Positions 11,683 to 24,093 are shown, numbered from the stretch's first letter. The stretch is DNA of 64,000 bases from Byssochlamys sp. IMV 00236 (GCA_001931875.2 MSJH02000807.1:352650-416649); one strand, 5' to 3'. The notes: generated by a model not told the origin, from the letters alone. Program-made: numbers and translations.

Positions 11683-12104
11683 ACGGGACCAAGCTTGTGC
11701 TATTGATTCTTTCCAATCTGGGGACAACTGGAAGGATGTTGTATGAATTTGATTCACGAATGCTGGAGTTAGGAGACGCAGATGTCGGGAAAGGTTGAAT
11801 CGGCGTTCGGAAAGGACTTCGGAGTTTCCAGATGCTTTCACATCGTTATCTAATACATTTTTGTAGTTAACTATTCGAACCTTCAACATTTCAAGTTAGC
11901 GAGAATTTCTGTATATCATCGCAGAGAATACATACCATTTGTAATGTCAGTCGCTTTCACAAGGAATAGCATATCTGATTCTCCAGCTTCACTCCCCACA
12001 AGGACGTCGAGCCAGTATAGGAAGGCCAGAAGAGAAAAACGTCTTCCCTTCTCTTTCAATAGTATACGTTGCAAGTCATGCCGACATGCTACTAGTCCTA
12101 AACC
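11683..12104. other. Convergent 3' flanks, nothing else seen
   Basis: About 420 bp between the stop codons of the Dug3-like gene and the two-TM protein gene. It is moderately AT-rich and should hold both 3' UTRs. A clear polyadenylation signal cannot be singled out. Confidence 0.5.
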
Positions 12105-13316
12105 CTAGATATCCTCTCCAGAGATATTCGCATGTTTGAAATATTTCATCCCCACCCACGCGACCACCACCCAAACCCACGCCATGACAGCCGTGCAGAC
12201 CATGAGAGCAGGATAGTACCCAACGATCGGTAAGGTAGGATCATCCTCCAGTTCCGGAGGTGCATATGGCGTTTCACCAACATCCCATGCCCAGCTCCAG
12301 ACTCCGAAGCAGCTGCCCATACCGATCACAAACACAATCCATGTCACTATGAGAATGATCCAGCCCCACCATTCTGTCTCTGAGTAATCCCATATATCCT
12401 GGACGCTCTTCAGGTCAGAGGAGTGAGTTGCAAGGGGCGATTTCGGACGATGTCCCGCTCTGTGCTGCCGGCTCATAGACTCGGATCGGAGAGGGAAGTA
12501 GGAATCTGAACTGGATGATGGGGTCGGGATGTGGACTCCGGCAGCAGCGGCGCCGGTGCCGCTGCTGGTGGATGCACCTCGAATGGTGGAATTGGCAAGA
12601 CGGGGAAAGGGGATGATGTCTTCGTCGTCGGTCGTTGTCTCATCGCCGAGTATCGAACTTGACACGTTGGGCTGTAGACGCGAAGGGGTGGTGGACGCAC
12701 CCAGTAGATTACTGTTGCGTCGTGTGTTCACGCGCGACCATCCGGAGGCAGACATACCATCGTCGCCATCGAAACTGCCTCGTGGAGTTGCTTCGTCGTC
12801 GAGAGAGGTTGGACTGACTGGTGAGCGTCGCGAGGTGTTGTCGGTACTGTATCCGTTGGAGTCGCCGCGCGAAACGTCTAAACTCCTGGGCGAGCCATTA
12901 TTCAGTCTCTTCTCCCTAGATTCGAATCGTGTGCCTAGCAGGGCCGTCTTGCGCAAGGAACCCTTTCTCCTGCGGGTCCGCCTCTGTTGCTGGATCGCTG
13001 TCGCCAATGCCCTGCCCTTCGGCCGCGGTGTTGGGAGAGAGCCATCCCCATCGTCCCCCTCGACATCAGCATCCTTCCCGGAACTTGTATCTGTTGTCTG
13101 GCTCATCCGGAGGAACGACAGCTTCGCCAAGAGACTGCCAGACAAGCTGCGGCGATGACCAGTGCTGTTGGCGCTCCCCGATCGTGGTCTCCCAAGAAGC
13201 TCTCCACTGTCGACGGACCGTCCCACAGGCGTCTGCTCGGATCCATCTTCCATTGGCGCGTCGGGGGCCAGCCCTTCCTCCAATCGTCCGTGATAATTGA
13301 CAGTCTGGCAGGACAA
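12105..13316 (-). CDS. Conserved-looking membrane protein with long disordered N-terminus and two C-terminal TM segments
   Basis: A single uninterrupted frame of 403 aa. Residues 1-300 are Ser/Thr/Arg/Asp-rich with many SP and RRxS-type sites (for example HRRSLSGS and RRSPVSP), suggesting a phosphorylated, disordered cytosolic part. A Trp-rich segment, IWDYSETEWWGW, leads into a first TM helix near 318-340. A short acidic Pro-rich loop follows, then a second TM helix near 367-390 and a short tail. I do not recognise a named family. The complexity of the C-terminal 100 residues and the base composition argue that it is a real gene. It is convergent with the Dug3-like gene. Topology is predicted by eye; function is unknown. 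Confidence 0.75.
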   Translation of the reverse strand: MSCQTVNYHGRLEEGLAPDAPMEDGSEQTPVGRSVDSGELLGRPRSGSANSTGHRRSLSGSLLAKLSFLRMSQTTDTSSGKDADVEGDDGDGSLPTPRPKGRALATAIQQQRRTRRRKGSLRKTALLGTRFESREKRLNNGSPRSLDVSRGDSNGYSTDNTSRRSPVSPTSLDDEATPRGSFDGDDGMSASGWSRVNTRRNSNLLGASTTPSRLQPNVSSSILGDETTTDDEDIIPFPRLANSTIRGASTSSGTGAAAAGVHIPTPSSSSDSYFPLRSESMSRQHRAGHRPKSPLATHSSDLKSVQDIWDYSETEWWGWIILIVTWIVFVIGMGSCFGVWSWAWDVGETPYAPPELEDDPTLPIVGYYPALMVCTAVMAWVWVVVAWVGMKYFKHANISGEDI

Positions 13317-14580
13317 CTTGAGTCCGGCGAATTCGACCAGAGAGTTCTGACGATTCTAAGGAGCTGGTTTCACAGTACAAGAATGGAAGTGGAGCCGGGG
13401 TAATGGCATGCGCAGGTAGCTTAAAGCTTGGCTCTAGCGCTAGTTAAACTAGCAAGGCGTGCGGAGATTTCTCCTGGTTTACTTTACTCTTATCATGCTA
13501 CATCGACTATGCGATCTCGTGAAAAAAATACTTGGACAACGTGGACACGGCTCCAGATGATCATGGAAGCATGGGCTTCTCCATGCATCCATAGATACTC
13601 CAATTTCCGCGTGGCATACGAGCTCTGCTCTCTAAAGTGGTAGGAAATGCAGAGCCGCTTACTTAACATATGCATCTGCTGGGCGCCCTAATGCATAATC
13701 CAAGACAATTGTAGAAGGCTCTTCCAAGTAGAGGGAAATTGCGAGACCGACAGGGCCAGAGATGTACACGAAACGTACGGGAAAGAACGAGACAAAAATA
13801 GGGGGAATGTCAACATGGATGACGTATCGGAAAGAGCCATTTCAAGATTTTCCACGAACAAGAAGTATGAGCTCAGCGTTGGCATCAAGAAAGGTTGCAG
13901 AGACCACAGAAAGGAAGCTATAGAAAATATTCGCATCGAGAGGTGCAAAAAAGTAACTAGATTCGTTCACGTGAAGTTCGTCGTAGCATTGGCGAGAAGG
14001 AAATATTCGAAAGGCAAATTATGGGGTAAGAAAAAAAAATATTTGTGCGCACATGAAGACATCAGATTCGCTCAGTAAGCCGCGCACATACGAAAAAGAT
14101 ACGAAGATACAAACTTAGAAAGGTAGGCTTATTGAGCAACAGCCAAGTGGCAGAGGGGAGAGAAGCGACAGGAAAGTACTTTTAGTTTACTCAAGGGGGA
14201 GCGCCGGAATAGGGGATCCAAGAAGCTATCAACCAAACACACGAACGTTCACGCGAAGACCGGGGAAAGGAATGATCCAATAGACGAGTGGATTCGATTC
14301 AGGGGTATTGACGGACAGACGCACAAATTTCATTTGAGGGGGGCCACTGAAGGAAATACTCGTAGAAACGAAAACATTCGCTTGGAAAACCTATTTGGGA
14401 ATGACAATCTCAGAAGGTAGGTGCTGGAATCGAATAGAAATGGGCGACGAATATAAAACGAAGATGGAAAAAAGTGAGATGCTCTCCTCGCTGCACGAGA
14501 CAGCTACACTCACGTTCAGAAAGGCATCAAAACCAATTCAGGAAGGACTATCATCCAACGGAAGCGGCCATGATGATGGA
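13317..14580. other. Upstream region of the two-TM gene and 3' flank of the RRM gene
   Basis: About 1.26 kb without a convincing coding region. Short frames at 13,688-14,078 on both strands are K/R-rich or low complexity and lack splice-supported extension. The right part probably includes a long 3' UTR of the RNA-binding protein gene. Confidence 0.5.
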
Positions 14581-16409
14581 CTACGCCTGGTAGCCTCCAA
14601 AGCCATTTCCAAAGCCGGCGTTACCAGGCTGGGCCCATGCTGCTCCAGGAGGCGTCTGACCACGGCCATAGCCCGCAGCATTGCCTGGAAGCTGGCCGTA
14701 GCCTTGGACTGGGATCCCAGGACCACCGAAATTGGTAGCCTGCTGGTCCCAACCACGACCAGCCGGACTAGGACCTAAAGCCGTCACAGTCAGCAGGAGA
14801 AACATTTGACCGGGTACATAATTCGACTTACCCGTAGGGGTCATAGGTCCAGTAGGACCTCCGTACTGAGGGAAGTAAGGAGACGCGGCACCGCCAAAGC
14901 CAGCAGCAGCAGCACCAGCCTGCTGCGGCGAGAAACCATCGAACTGGCCGGTGGGAGGACGATCCTTGCCCCACTGTGACGCTGTTAGTAAGGGCAATGC
15001 CAGATAAGAGGAATATATGATGGAATGACATACGCTGCACTTCAATGGACGCCCGTTGACGTTGTATCCGTTAAGCTGGCAGATCGCCATGGCAGCATTC
15101 TCGTGGGTGTCCATCTTCACAAAGGCGAATCCACGGTCGGCCTGGACGCGAGTCTCAACGACGTAGCCGAAATTCTGGAACAATGGGACGAGATCATTCT
15201 GTGTTGTGTACGGGGTGAGGTTTCCGACATAACAAGTTGTCTGCCACTGAGGAGTCTGTGCAACCACCATGTCGTAGCTCTGAATGCCATGAGTAGGGAA
15301 GTGGTGATGACCAAATGCAGTGGTAGGAGTCATGCCCATGGCGGCCATCGCCTGCTGTTGAGAGATGGAAGGCTGACCCTTTTGGTTGGCCCAGTTGCAG
15401 CGAATAGCACGAGAACCAAGCCATTCCCCGTCCATGGAACTCAAAGCTTTCTCGGCATCTCCGCGCTCGCGGAAAGCGACGAAACCGTAGCCACGGGACC
15501 GACCAGTCTTCATGTCCCACATCACGCGAGCTTCAGAAACAGAGCCAAAAGCAGAGAAGGCCTGAAGGAGGACCTCGTCGTTGACCTCGTTGCTCAGATC
15601 ACCGACGAAGATGTGGAAGTGGTTAGAAGTGTCTTCCTTGTTGGTGTTGTTGGACTGGTAGGCCCAGTTCACACGGATTTCCTAGAGAGAAGACCTGTCA
15701 GAGAATGGTTGACATCGAACTGTAACGGAAGAGAATCGCCTACCGACTGATGGACACGGCGTCCGTTAAGGGTCTGCATCGCTCTCTCTGCCGCACCAGG
15801 GTCGTCGTACTCGATAAAACCGTAGTTCAGGCCCTTACTCTGGAACTTCGTCGCAGTTAGCTATCGGCTTCTTACCTCGAGACAGTGTCCGCAAGCCGTC
15901 TTGAGCAGATGTAGTCACAGGAATGTGGAGTGGAGAGTTGATTGAGGTGAGGTGCGGAGAATAGATGGAGGTTATGCGGGTGAAGTGAATAAAGGCGGGT
16001 CTCAGGCAACAGCTGGTGAACGACTCACGTTCTTGTCCGGAATAATCTTCACACTCTGCACATGACCTGTCGTCTCAAAGATCTGCTTGAGAATGTCCTC
16101 TGTGACTCTGGGATCCAGCCCTCCGACATACAGAGCTCGCTTGTTTGGCTCTGGCGCCGCCCGACGCACGTAGCCGCCGGCGCTAGTCGGAGACATCATG
16201 TTCCCTGATATCGGGGAGGTAATTGCCGTCGGAATCGGGTTTGTGTTCTGTGGAATGACCACAGGGGGAAGAGGTGGTGGAGGCATATGGGAAGGGTTCC
16301 CTTGACTATTCCCCTGAGATCCATCATATTGCTGACCCGGAGCGCCTGCAGCTGCCTGAGGAGGCGGTGGAAGAGTGGAAGAAGAGGATGGTGGCGCGTT
16401 GTCCGCCAT
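14581..16409 (-). CDS. pub1: Three-RRM RNA-binding protein, Pub1/TIA-1/Nam8-like
   Basis: Five exons (16409-16029, 15845-15744, 15681-15034, 14973-14832, 14774-14581) join in frame to 488 aa. The N-terminus (1-80) is Pro/Gln/Ser-rich. RRM1 starts with RALYVGGLD and its RNP1 is split by intron 1, continuing LNYGFIEY. RRM2 has IFVGDLS and RGYGFVAF. RRM3 has CYVGNLT and RGFAFVKM. The C-terminus is Gly/Gln/Pro/Tyr-rich (GFGNGFGGYQA), like a prion-type tail. This layout matches yeast Pub1 and animal TIA-1, which bind U-rich mRNA, affect splicing and stability, and enter stress granules. Intron 3 shows a textbook TTACTAAC branch site. Splicing factor versus mRNA stability role cannot be told from sequence. 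It lies divergent from the acidic Q/N-rich gene. Confidence 0.9.
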
Positions 16410-17577
16410 TGTTGGGCCGAAAGTCGTTTATACGTATCGAATACAAAGAAAACCGACAATTATATATAACTTCGATGAAGGTCGAAGCACTCGATCAATG
16501 TAAGCGTTAGGGGGATATCACGATATCGACAACGGAACGGTGCAGATCGCAATGGGAACGGCCGCAAAGCTAGACGAGACGGAAAATGGGCGACTATCAA
16601 GGCACCGGTATCAAGTGAACTTGGGGCTAGATCATACAATAGCTTGAGAAGGATGGATCGTTGCGCGCAGGAGGAGCTGATTTTCGTGGCGGATTAATGG
16701 TTGCGGGAACGGAGACTCAAACAAACGGCTGTCTAACTAATCCAAAGCCACGAGAAACTGCGAGGGAAAAGCGGCGCGGCTAGAGGCCAAAGAAACGGGA
16801 TAAAAGGACCAAAAAGGATGAAGATGAGAGGAAAGAGAGAACCAAAACACTCGAGTCCGGACGCCAGGAGACCGCGAAACGGATCACGAGAGATGGAAAA
16901 GATGCGATGATCTTATGGGGGGTTTGGATGGGGAGGCGGAAAAGTGAACGAGGAGTTTGGATGGGCAACCTAAGAGCCGCTTGGGGGAGGGGACACGCTA
17001 AGTCTGATAGCGTTAGGCGGCACAGCTTGCTCTAGTTACACCATCCGGTACGGAGAGCGTGGTGGCCCATGGCGCATCTCTACATCTTTGTTCGATCAGA
17101 AGGGGAGTATCCTGTCGTGAGAGCAAGACGTCCAGAAGCCTTGTTTTAGCCTGCACGGCGTGTTTCTTTGTCGCGTGGCTGTCTGGCTGTGAACGTGCAG
17201 GTCTGGTATGCAACAACACCGATCAAACCAGGCCATCACGTCCTCTCATCCACCTTTCTCCAGCTGGAGCACGGTTCATCGTGGACCCATACGCCCTGGG
17301 AAGAAGGTTAAATAGACCCCATCGAGATTCGCTTGATATCAATCAGCCCCTCCGCTGCTGTACTCGATCCAATCTTTTCTTTCCTGTCATTCTTGCTCTG
17401 TGATACCCACTCCTGCGCCTCTTTTGTCCCTTTCCCGGCGCGTGGCGTTCTGCGCTTTGGCCAAAGCTCTGTTGGAATAAAGGACGATCTCCAGTCGCAA
17501 AGAGGTTGCTGATCAACTACCCTATACTTCTCATTCTGACCCAGGATTTCGAGACGGGCTCTGCGCACCTCCACCTC
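16410..17577. promoter_or_regulatory. Divergent upstream region between RRM gene and acidic Q/N-rich gene
   Basis: 1,168 bp with no coding signal. The left third is purine-rich on the plus strand (GGAAAA/GAGGAAAG words near 16,760-16,960), meaning pyrimidine-rich on the RRM gene's strand, which is common near fungal transcription starts. Confidence 0.45.
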
Positions 17578-18798
17578 ATGGCGAAGGACTCTTTGAAGGC
17601 TGAGCTGCCCTTTCTTCCAAGCAAGCCAGCAGTGCAGCAAGCCTCCACCATGGTTGCCGTGAACTCGACTGCCAACCCAGAGTCCCTTGCGGTTCTCACC
17701 GCGATGGTGAATCAGACAGTATGCCCTCTATCCCAGACACGATTGGCCCATGTACTCACATCTGGAAGCTCATTGAGACTGGCCGGTTCTTTCGCTCGTC
17801 AGGGTCCATGCTGTCGAGGACCCAGTTAAAGCGGGCGATCCCACCGGCGCACGAGCAATTTCAGAATGCGTTAGATAACCTATCAGAGCAGATCGTATGT
17901 CTTCTTCCCGTCTAGTATCTGTTGACAGCAACACATGCAAAGCCTGCTCCCACTCTAAGATCGTATTATCATTGACGCCTTTCAGTTCATCGCCAAGGCA
18001 TTCCTGGAAAAGGACTATGAAGCTGTCCAGGCGAAGAAAACGACGCCACCAGCTCCTGTACCAGCAGCGCCTACCGCTGAGCCTCAACCAGCAGAGGACG
18101 TTGTGATGAAAGAAGAGCCAGTTGACTCGGGAGAATTGGCCCAGGGATCTGCCAATCAGACAGCAGCGCTATCGTCGGAGCAGAAAAAGGCTGACGAGAA
18201 GGGTGAAGGAAAGGTGACTCAAGCAGTGACTCATCAGCAGACGGGACAAGAGAAGAATGTAAAGACCGAAAAGCAAGAAGAAACGGGCACTCAGACAGGC
18301 CAGCAATTGGGGGCAGGTGACGAGCTCTTCGGTTCCATGCTTCCTGACACAGGCGGTGCTGGGCCCAACGAGTTCGACTTACATCTCGATTTTGGCAACG
18401 ATGAGATTGGTAACCAGAACTTTCTCGCGGGAGCCAACTTCCTCGATTCTGCGGCTGGAAATAATGACGGCCATGGCCAAGGAAAGGATCAAGCCGGCTC
18501 TATCAGCTCGTTGTTGCCGGGTCTCGAGAGCTATGCTGCGAATGCAACTGACGAAGAGTTCAATATGGATCTGCAGAACACAGGAAACAACACTTCCCAA
18601 CAGCAGGGTCAGCAGCAATCAGATGCGCAGAAAGACAATAACAGCAACAATCAAGATGAAGTGATGGCCCCAGGAGGATCCAGCTTCGATGATCTCTTCA
18701 TGGAGAATGATAATTTCGGCGGGGATGGTGACGATAACCTGCTTGGTGGGGATGGGCTAATGGACATTGGGGAACTGGATGATTCCTGGTTTAACTGA
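17578..18798 (+). CDS. Acidic, Q/N-rich nuclear-type protein; possible Mediator-tail or coactivator subunit
   Basis: Three exons (17578-17718, 17769-17894, 17986-18798) give 359 aa. Residues 30-110 look helical and ordered, including LIETGRFFRSSGSMLSRTQL and a following amphipathic stretch through AKAFLEKDYEAVQAKK. The rest is Pro/Ala-rich, then Gln/Lys-rich, then Asn/Asp/Gly-rich, ending in FDDLFMEND and ELDDSWFN, which resemble acidic activation segments. I do not firmly recognise the family. A short conserved helical head with a long acidic Q/N tail is seen in fungal Mediator tail subunits (Med2/Med3 type), so that is one candidate only. The start was chosen at 17578 because the 24 preceding codons of open frame lack protein-like composition. 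Both introns end in AG with good donors. Confidence 0.75.
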
Positions 18799-19035
18799 GA
18801 ACATGGGAATCCCCGAACTAGAGATTCTGGGTCTGTCCTTCACAATAGATATGTACCATTAATATTATTTCTGAAAATATTACTCGTCATTTATCAGTAC
18901 AATTTGTGACGCATTGACTTTGGTCCCATCACAGACACCACTAGATCCCAGACACTCAAGGAAAGTCCCGAATCTATGTTCGTTTTAAAGCTGACCCGTA
19001 AAAGCCATGTTCTATCCTATCCCATTCTACTTCCT

Positions 19036-20136
19036 CTAAGAAGAAACCCTCCGCTGCATCTTCTCCATTTCCTTCTCTTCCACCCCCTTAACGAACCTCT
19101 CCGCAAACGCAACCAACCTCTCCTTATCCGCATCTCCCCTATCCCGCACAATTTCCTGTACCGTCCATATATAACGCACTCGAAAAACCCTCCATAAATC
19201 CTCACTAGAACTCGGCCGTGGATAGAACGGATCGTTACGCAGAAAAGCCGTAATGACCTGCTCGAGCCCCTTCTCCTCATCCACAGCGATATCTCGACAG
19301 CAGTCAAAATCCAGAATCCACATCATATGTGTCCCTAGCACATTTGAAATAACCGGATACTCGTCGCGTTCTGATAACGATGACAATGCTGTATTATGAG
19401 ACGGAGGCGGAGGCGCCAGAACGAACTCGACATCATTCGCATCGATTCCCGCATTGAAATGCATCGTGGCAAGCGCATCAGCCATTCCTCTGGTATATAC
19501 TTCCATGTCCGAATAGGAAATCCCCAATTGTTCCATCTGGTCTATGTGAAGGGGGAAGTTCCTTAGGGAGAAAAAGGCCCTTTGTCGAGGCGGTCGTCTT
19601 GAAGATGGTCCTCCATTATCACCATCCTGGGACGACTCGGTGGGAAGTACGCGTCTTCTTCCTAAGTACGGTCTAATAAGACAGTCTCGGTTCGTATCAC
19701 TAGCTTTTATCTCTGCAATGATTGATGGTGGACAGTATGTATCGATGAGAAATTCCCGCACCGGTTGAGAGATAGGTGGGATGCGCTGGGCATGGATAAC
19801 GTTACAGGGTGTATATCCCTCTGGGAATTTTATCAGGTTCGTATCCCACCAGTCGGTGTCTGCGGGTGTGATGAATCTATAGCAGGTAGGAATGGTTATT
19901 ATCGTTGGGCTCGTTTCAGGTGGAGCATTCGCAGTTACTGTCTCGTGGATGGTAGCGTTGTTCTTTTTGAGAGCATGAAGTTGTTCCAGACTCTGGATGA
20001 CACGCTTGTGCATTTCGAAGTCGTTGGTGAGGGATCGTCCAGGACCGCCGTCTTCTCGTTTGAATGCTGAGCTGTCGTCCGGTTCAGCCCATACTGTGCC
20101 GCAGAAGCCGGCGCCGATTCGTCGGAATTTTGACAT
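19036..20136 (-). CDS. DUF3669-type fungal protein
   Basis: A single frame of 366 aa. It starts MSKFRRIGAGFCGTVWA, a kinase-like glycine-rich opening typical of the DUF3669 (zinc-finger-protein-associated) family. The family's C-terminal features follow: FFSLRNFPLHIDQMEQL, a block with AMATMHFNAG-like sequence (here ADALATMHFNAGIDANDVEFVLA), then WILDFDCC, where the Asp occupies the place of a kinase DFG-like position. The domain is common and multi-copy in Aspergillus genomes; its function is unknown. It is convergent with the acidic Q/N-rich gene, with 237 bp between stops. Family assignment rests on my recollection of these motifs. Confidence 0.8.
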   Translation of the reverse strand: MSKFRRIGAGFCGTVWAEPDDSSAFKREDGGPGRSLTNDFEMHKRVIQSLEQLHALKKNNATIHETVTANAPPETSPTIITIPTCYRFITPADTDWWDTNLIKFPEGYTPCNVIHAQRIPPISQPVREFLIDTYCPPSIIAEIKASDTNRDCLIRPYLGRRRVLPTESSQDGDNGGPSSRRPPRQRAFFSLRNFPLHIDQMEQLGISYSDMEVYTRGMADALATMHFNAGIDANDVEFVLAPPPPSHNTALSSLSERDEYPVISNVLGTHMMWILDFDCCRDIAVDEEKGLEQVITAFLRNDPFYPRPSSSEDLWRVFRVRYIWTVQEIVRDRGDADKERLVAFAERFVKGVEEKEMEKMQRRVSS

Positions 20137-23100
20137 TATTCTTGAGTGCTTGAGATCAGTCCTATTTTGGTATTGGTATCTTGTTAAGGATTAGGTAATG
20201 TAATTGTCTTTTAGAATAAGGAGTAAGTTGGCTGGGGAGATATAACCTGGAGGGGGGTTTTTTTTTGAGTGGGATCCAGGTAGATGGCGGAGGAGGACTT
20301 CCGGACTTTCGAACCCATGGTACAAGCAAGGCAGCACGTAACTATCTTCTTTGGGTTTAGTACTTCATGGAATTAGTATATAGGAAATAAAAGCAGTTCA
20401 GAAGAACGATCAGCCTGTCAATGTTGTTTAGTCGTATGGATAATCTACTATGCTGGAAGCCGCCGCGATTAGACCTCGACGCAAATAACATTGAACTTCA
20501 AGCCAGGCATTCTATATTTAAGTGTGGAACATCAACCCCATAATCAACCCACAAGATAGAAATAAATATACAAGATATAATAGCCGATTCGACTTCTATA
20601 GAAAGATGTCCAGGGTATCTTCTGAGATATATATATTATAACTCGAGCTTTCATAGAACCGACTAGATAATATAGCATCAAAAATATTAGGTTAGTAACC
20701 AATTAACAGCTCAAACCAGCCTATTTGAAGCAGCTGCTTTTATTCCCAATCAATCTGGACGTTCCCAGAGGATGCTATCGGGTTTCATCTTGCCTCCAGG
20801 TGAATCTACTTACGTACACAGAGGACCCTTGATCTGTATGATCTTAAGGAAAGCTTCGTCCCTAGCAATGGAGTGCCTACCAATGAAAATTCGAATAGAA
20901 CACACTGCCTCGAAAACGTAACTCGTGGGTGTTAAGCCATATTTCGAGGTATCTAAATATGGTCTCTCTGATCTTTCACTATACGGAGGCAAGTTCAATT
21001 GTTGTTAGGCAGCAACCTCATTTCGTTCGTGGCCGAGGCAAAACCTATGATAGAGAACATCTGGAGAGTGCTAGACCCTTCCGGTTCCTGGGGACGACCC
21101 GGACGGCCCGGAGATTCTGACTACAGTATGTACTTCGTTACTAGTGAAAATTCCACGAAACACCGAGTAGACTGGATAGATGCACATGCATGTGACGACT
21201 GCTTACCATAGCGCTGGGTGGTATGATTATGACTCTACCCTCACATATGGTATTATGATGGCTCTGAAAACTTACGGTCTAACAGACTCTTTTTTTTTTC
21301 GTTTCCTGTCCCAGTCTTGGGTCGATGGATGGCTTAGGCGCGCGTATAATCGAATAAAGTCCGGGGTAGATAACTAGAGATCATACCATATGCAGGAGAA
21401 TCCGAGTTTTCGGATTTCATGACCCCGGAAGGTTCCGAAGAGGCAAGGTAACTAACATAGGTAGATGGCTATGAGTAGGTTTTGCTGTCTTTTACATGAA
21501 ACTAAATCATGACGGCACATCGCGGAGCATACAAGGATATTTCCTTGCTGGGATCTTACGGCCGCTCTTGTCGCTTACTTAGAGGATGGCATTCACAGTA
21601 CAGGCTGATGGTGCACATACCCGTATTTCATGTAGGGCACACACGGGCACGCACGGGCACGGATAATTCTGGTAACATCTCCTCATTGCTCAGCGGATGT
21701 GATTTAAAGCTATTTTGACCTTAATGGTGGATTGGCCCGTCTGGACGGGACCAATATGCTGCGGGGTCATGGACAGGGAATCAGGAACCGGTTTCTCTGG
21801 TACCGTCACTCCGCGGGAGGTTAACGTCAGATGCTATTACCAGGACGCGTGTCTCAACTGTCAAACAGTGGTCACAGAATGACCTTGTCTCGCAGAGAAA
21901 AGATCTATGGTAGAGAGATTTCCGGCAGATGAATACTGGTAAGGGGGCCTCTGTTCTGGTTCCGAATGGCCCGGTAGTTCGGGAAGCTTGAGTTGTTGAC
22001 AGGTGCTAGATACACTCAAGCATGATGCAACGTACCTTGCCACAGAGCTGATGTTCCGGTGCAATAATGAGTAATAAGACTATATTATATGATCTTGGAG
22101 AACTTTTCCGTCGTTGGTCAAGAAAATCTTGCCGCCGCGTAATGTTGACAGTGGCCTCGTGGAGTATGTGGCGGAGAAGGCAGCTCTGGGCTCATACACT
22201 CGATCGCGTCGCGCGGATGATGACGTGCAGAGAGGCCTGCTTCGAACATAAGAGATCATTCGGTGTTATTTGGGGGATTATGCTCGGATCGCGCGATACG
22301 GGTGGGAGATAAACGCTACTTGGGCACCATCAGAGGTATTATTATTATGGGATTATCAGTCAGTCAGTTAGTTCAGTTAGGATCGGATGATGAAGTCATC
22401 GACCGTTTGCCATGTTCCACTTTCCGGGCGACTCCAAATCCGCACAGACTCTCCCCAAGACTAGACAGATCCCTTCATGAGCTTGTGTGAACTGCGAGGC
22501 GTCGTGTGGCTTGACTATCCAGTCACTCTGGTAGGTTGGATTCTTTGTGCAGGAGTAATTAGTAGGAGACATCACCGAGGCATGCAGGAAGAGGAGCATG
22601 CGATCCAACGTAGTTCGAGTCTAGATGATCCCGTCCATGGAATAATAACAGTGTAGTTACAAAAACGAAACTGGTGACTGTGTGACAGACCATTCAGGTG
22701 CTGCTGTAGGCAGTCCGTCGTCTGACTAGTGTATGTATCTATGCGGTGGCCGTGCTGTCCAGGGATTAATTACCGGTGAGATTGACACAAGCTTATCGTG
22801 TAGGTACTTGGGGTTAGTAGTTACCGCTGCTTCTCGACGTGAAGAATCTGCTTGCACCGTGGAGAAATATTTGTCTCCTACTCCAGTGCTCTTAGGCCAA
22901 AGGGACAGCCAAGTCATGGTCGTTAGCTGCTAGGACGAGCCTCTTCTCCCGGGAAGAAAGAAACACTCCGATCTCCCCGAGCCTAAAAGTCCCTTGAGGA
23001 TCATCATCCCCGCAACCCAAAGAGAAAGAAAAGCTTTCAGTTCCAGCAGCCTCCGCGACCGGCACGTCACGGCGCCAACAGTGAAGTGAACAGGTCGATT

Positions 23101-24093
23101 GTTGCGAGCAGTCGGGTAATCAAGCCTTCTTTTGCCCTTGGATCGACAGAAGTTCAGCAGCAGCCAGAGCGTAGCCGGCCAAGGCAGGAGGAAATATCTC
23201 TAAAAAATTGATTGCCCCGTCAGTTCAAGTCCGATCAGATTTCACTAGACCAGATAGTCCTAGAGTGCACTCACTCTAGTACTCAGGGACTGCGCCAAAG
23301 ACTTTCTAACGAACTCAGATTGATCGTTTCGAGGATCAGCACCAGGGCCAGACTGTCCGATCTATCTCCGCAAACGGCAAGACAAGCAAGAAAAAGTCTG
23401 ATTGATCGTGCTGGCCCGGATCGCCGGAGAAAGACCCAACTTTACTCAGAAGAAAAGCGACCCGCGTCATCATACAGTATTATTTCTTAAGGGAATCCAA
23501 CGCCGCCATCCGATTCCCGGGCGAAGCGAACTAGTGAAACACCTCCTCATTTCTGCTCTCTGGTGGATTGTATAGTTAACTAGTGATTCTTATTATTATC
23601 TCTCTTCTTATTTATCTATCTGGTGATTTTTTACATACTCTCACCTCATCTGCCTTGGCCCTCCCTTCGTTTTGGCCCCGATATAATACGCATTTAAGCT
23701 ACAATAGTGTAGGATCCTACCCTCCCGGCGCTTATCCGTGGAATGAAGGATCCGGCCTGATCTATCGCGCATCGGATACGGCAGCACATCTCACCTCACC
23801 TCCTTGCATTGCCTCCTCGATAGACAGCGGAAGGCGTTCATCCCCGACTACACACACCCCTCGCTGGGCGAAAAGCGTAAGTTCTTTTTATTTGATTCCT
23901 CTTGCTGTTTGTTCGCGGTCCTCGATTCCCGGCGACATCAGACAAGTCATCCGGGCCTTCCATAGTTGCGCGTTCCCTGGGTATCCGTCGTCGTGCCCGT
24001 ACAGTCGGAAGCACTCGTCCTTCGACGTCAACGGTGCTCTGGATCGTACCCTTGGTTCCTCGCTTCCGCGCCAGGCCTTTTTTTTTTCCTAAT
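20137..24093. other. Long gene-poor region upstream of DUF3669 and arrestin genes
   Basis: About 4 kb. Frames of 60-90 codons occur on both strands but none has recognisable content or splice-supported extension. 20,400-20,750 is AT-rich; 21,640-21,662 has a small CACGGGCACG tandem. The right part (about 23,000-24,093) is probably the long promoter and 5' UTR of the arrestin gene: it contains a short upstream ORF (MKDPA, 23,743-23,760) and a strong donor-like GTAAGT at 23,877. Confidence 0.5.
23743..23760 (+). promoter_or_regulatory. Short upstream ORF before the arrestin gene
   Basis: A five-codon frame (Met-Lys-Asp-Pro-Ala-stop) lies 334 bp before the chosen arrestin start. If transcribed in the leader it could lower translation; transcription start is unknown. 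Confidence 0.3.

Noticed and set aside
12529..13158. 209-codon plus-strand frame
   Set aside because: Antisense to the low-complexity N-terminal part of the two-TM protein, which has the better composition and membrane domain.
15025..15750. 241-codon plus-strand frame
   Set aside because: Antisense to RRM2 and RRM3 of the RNA-binding protein.
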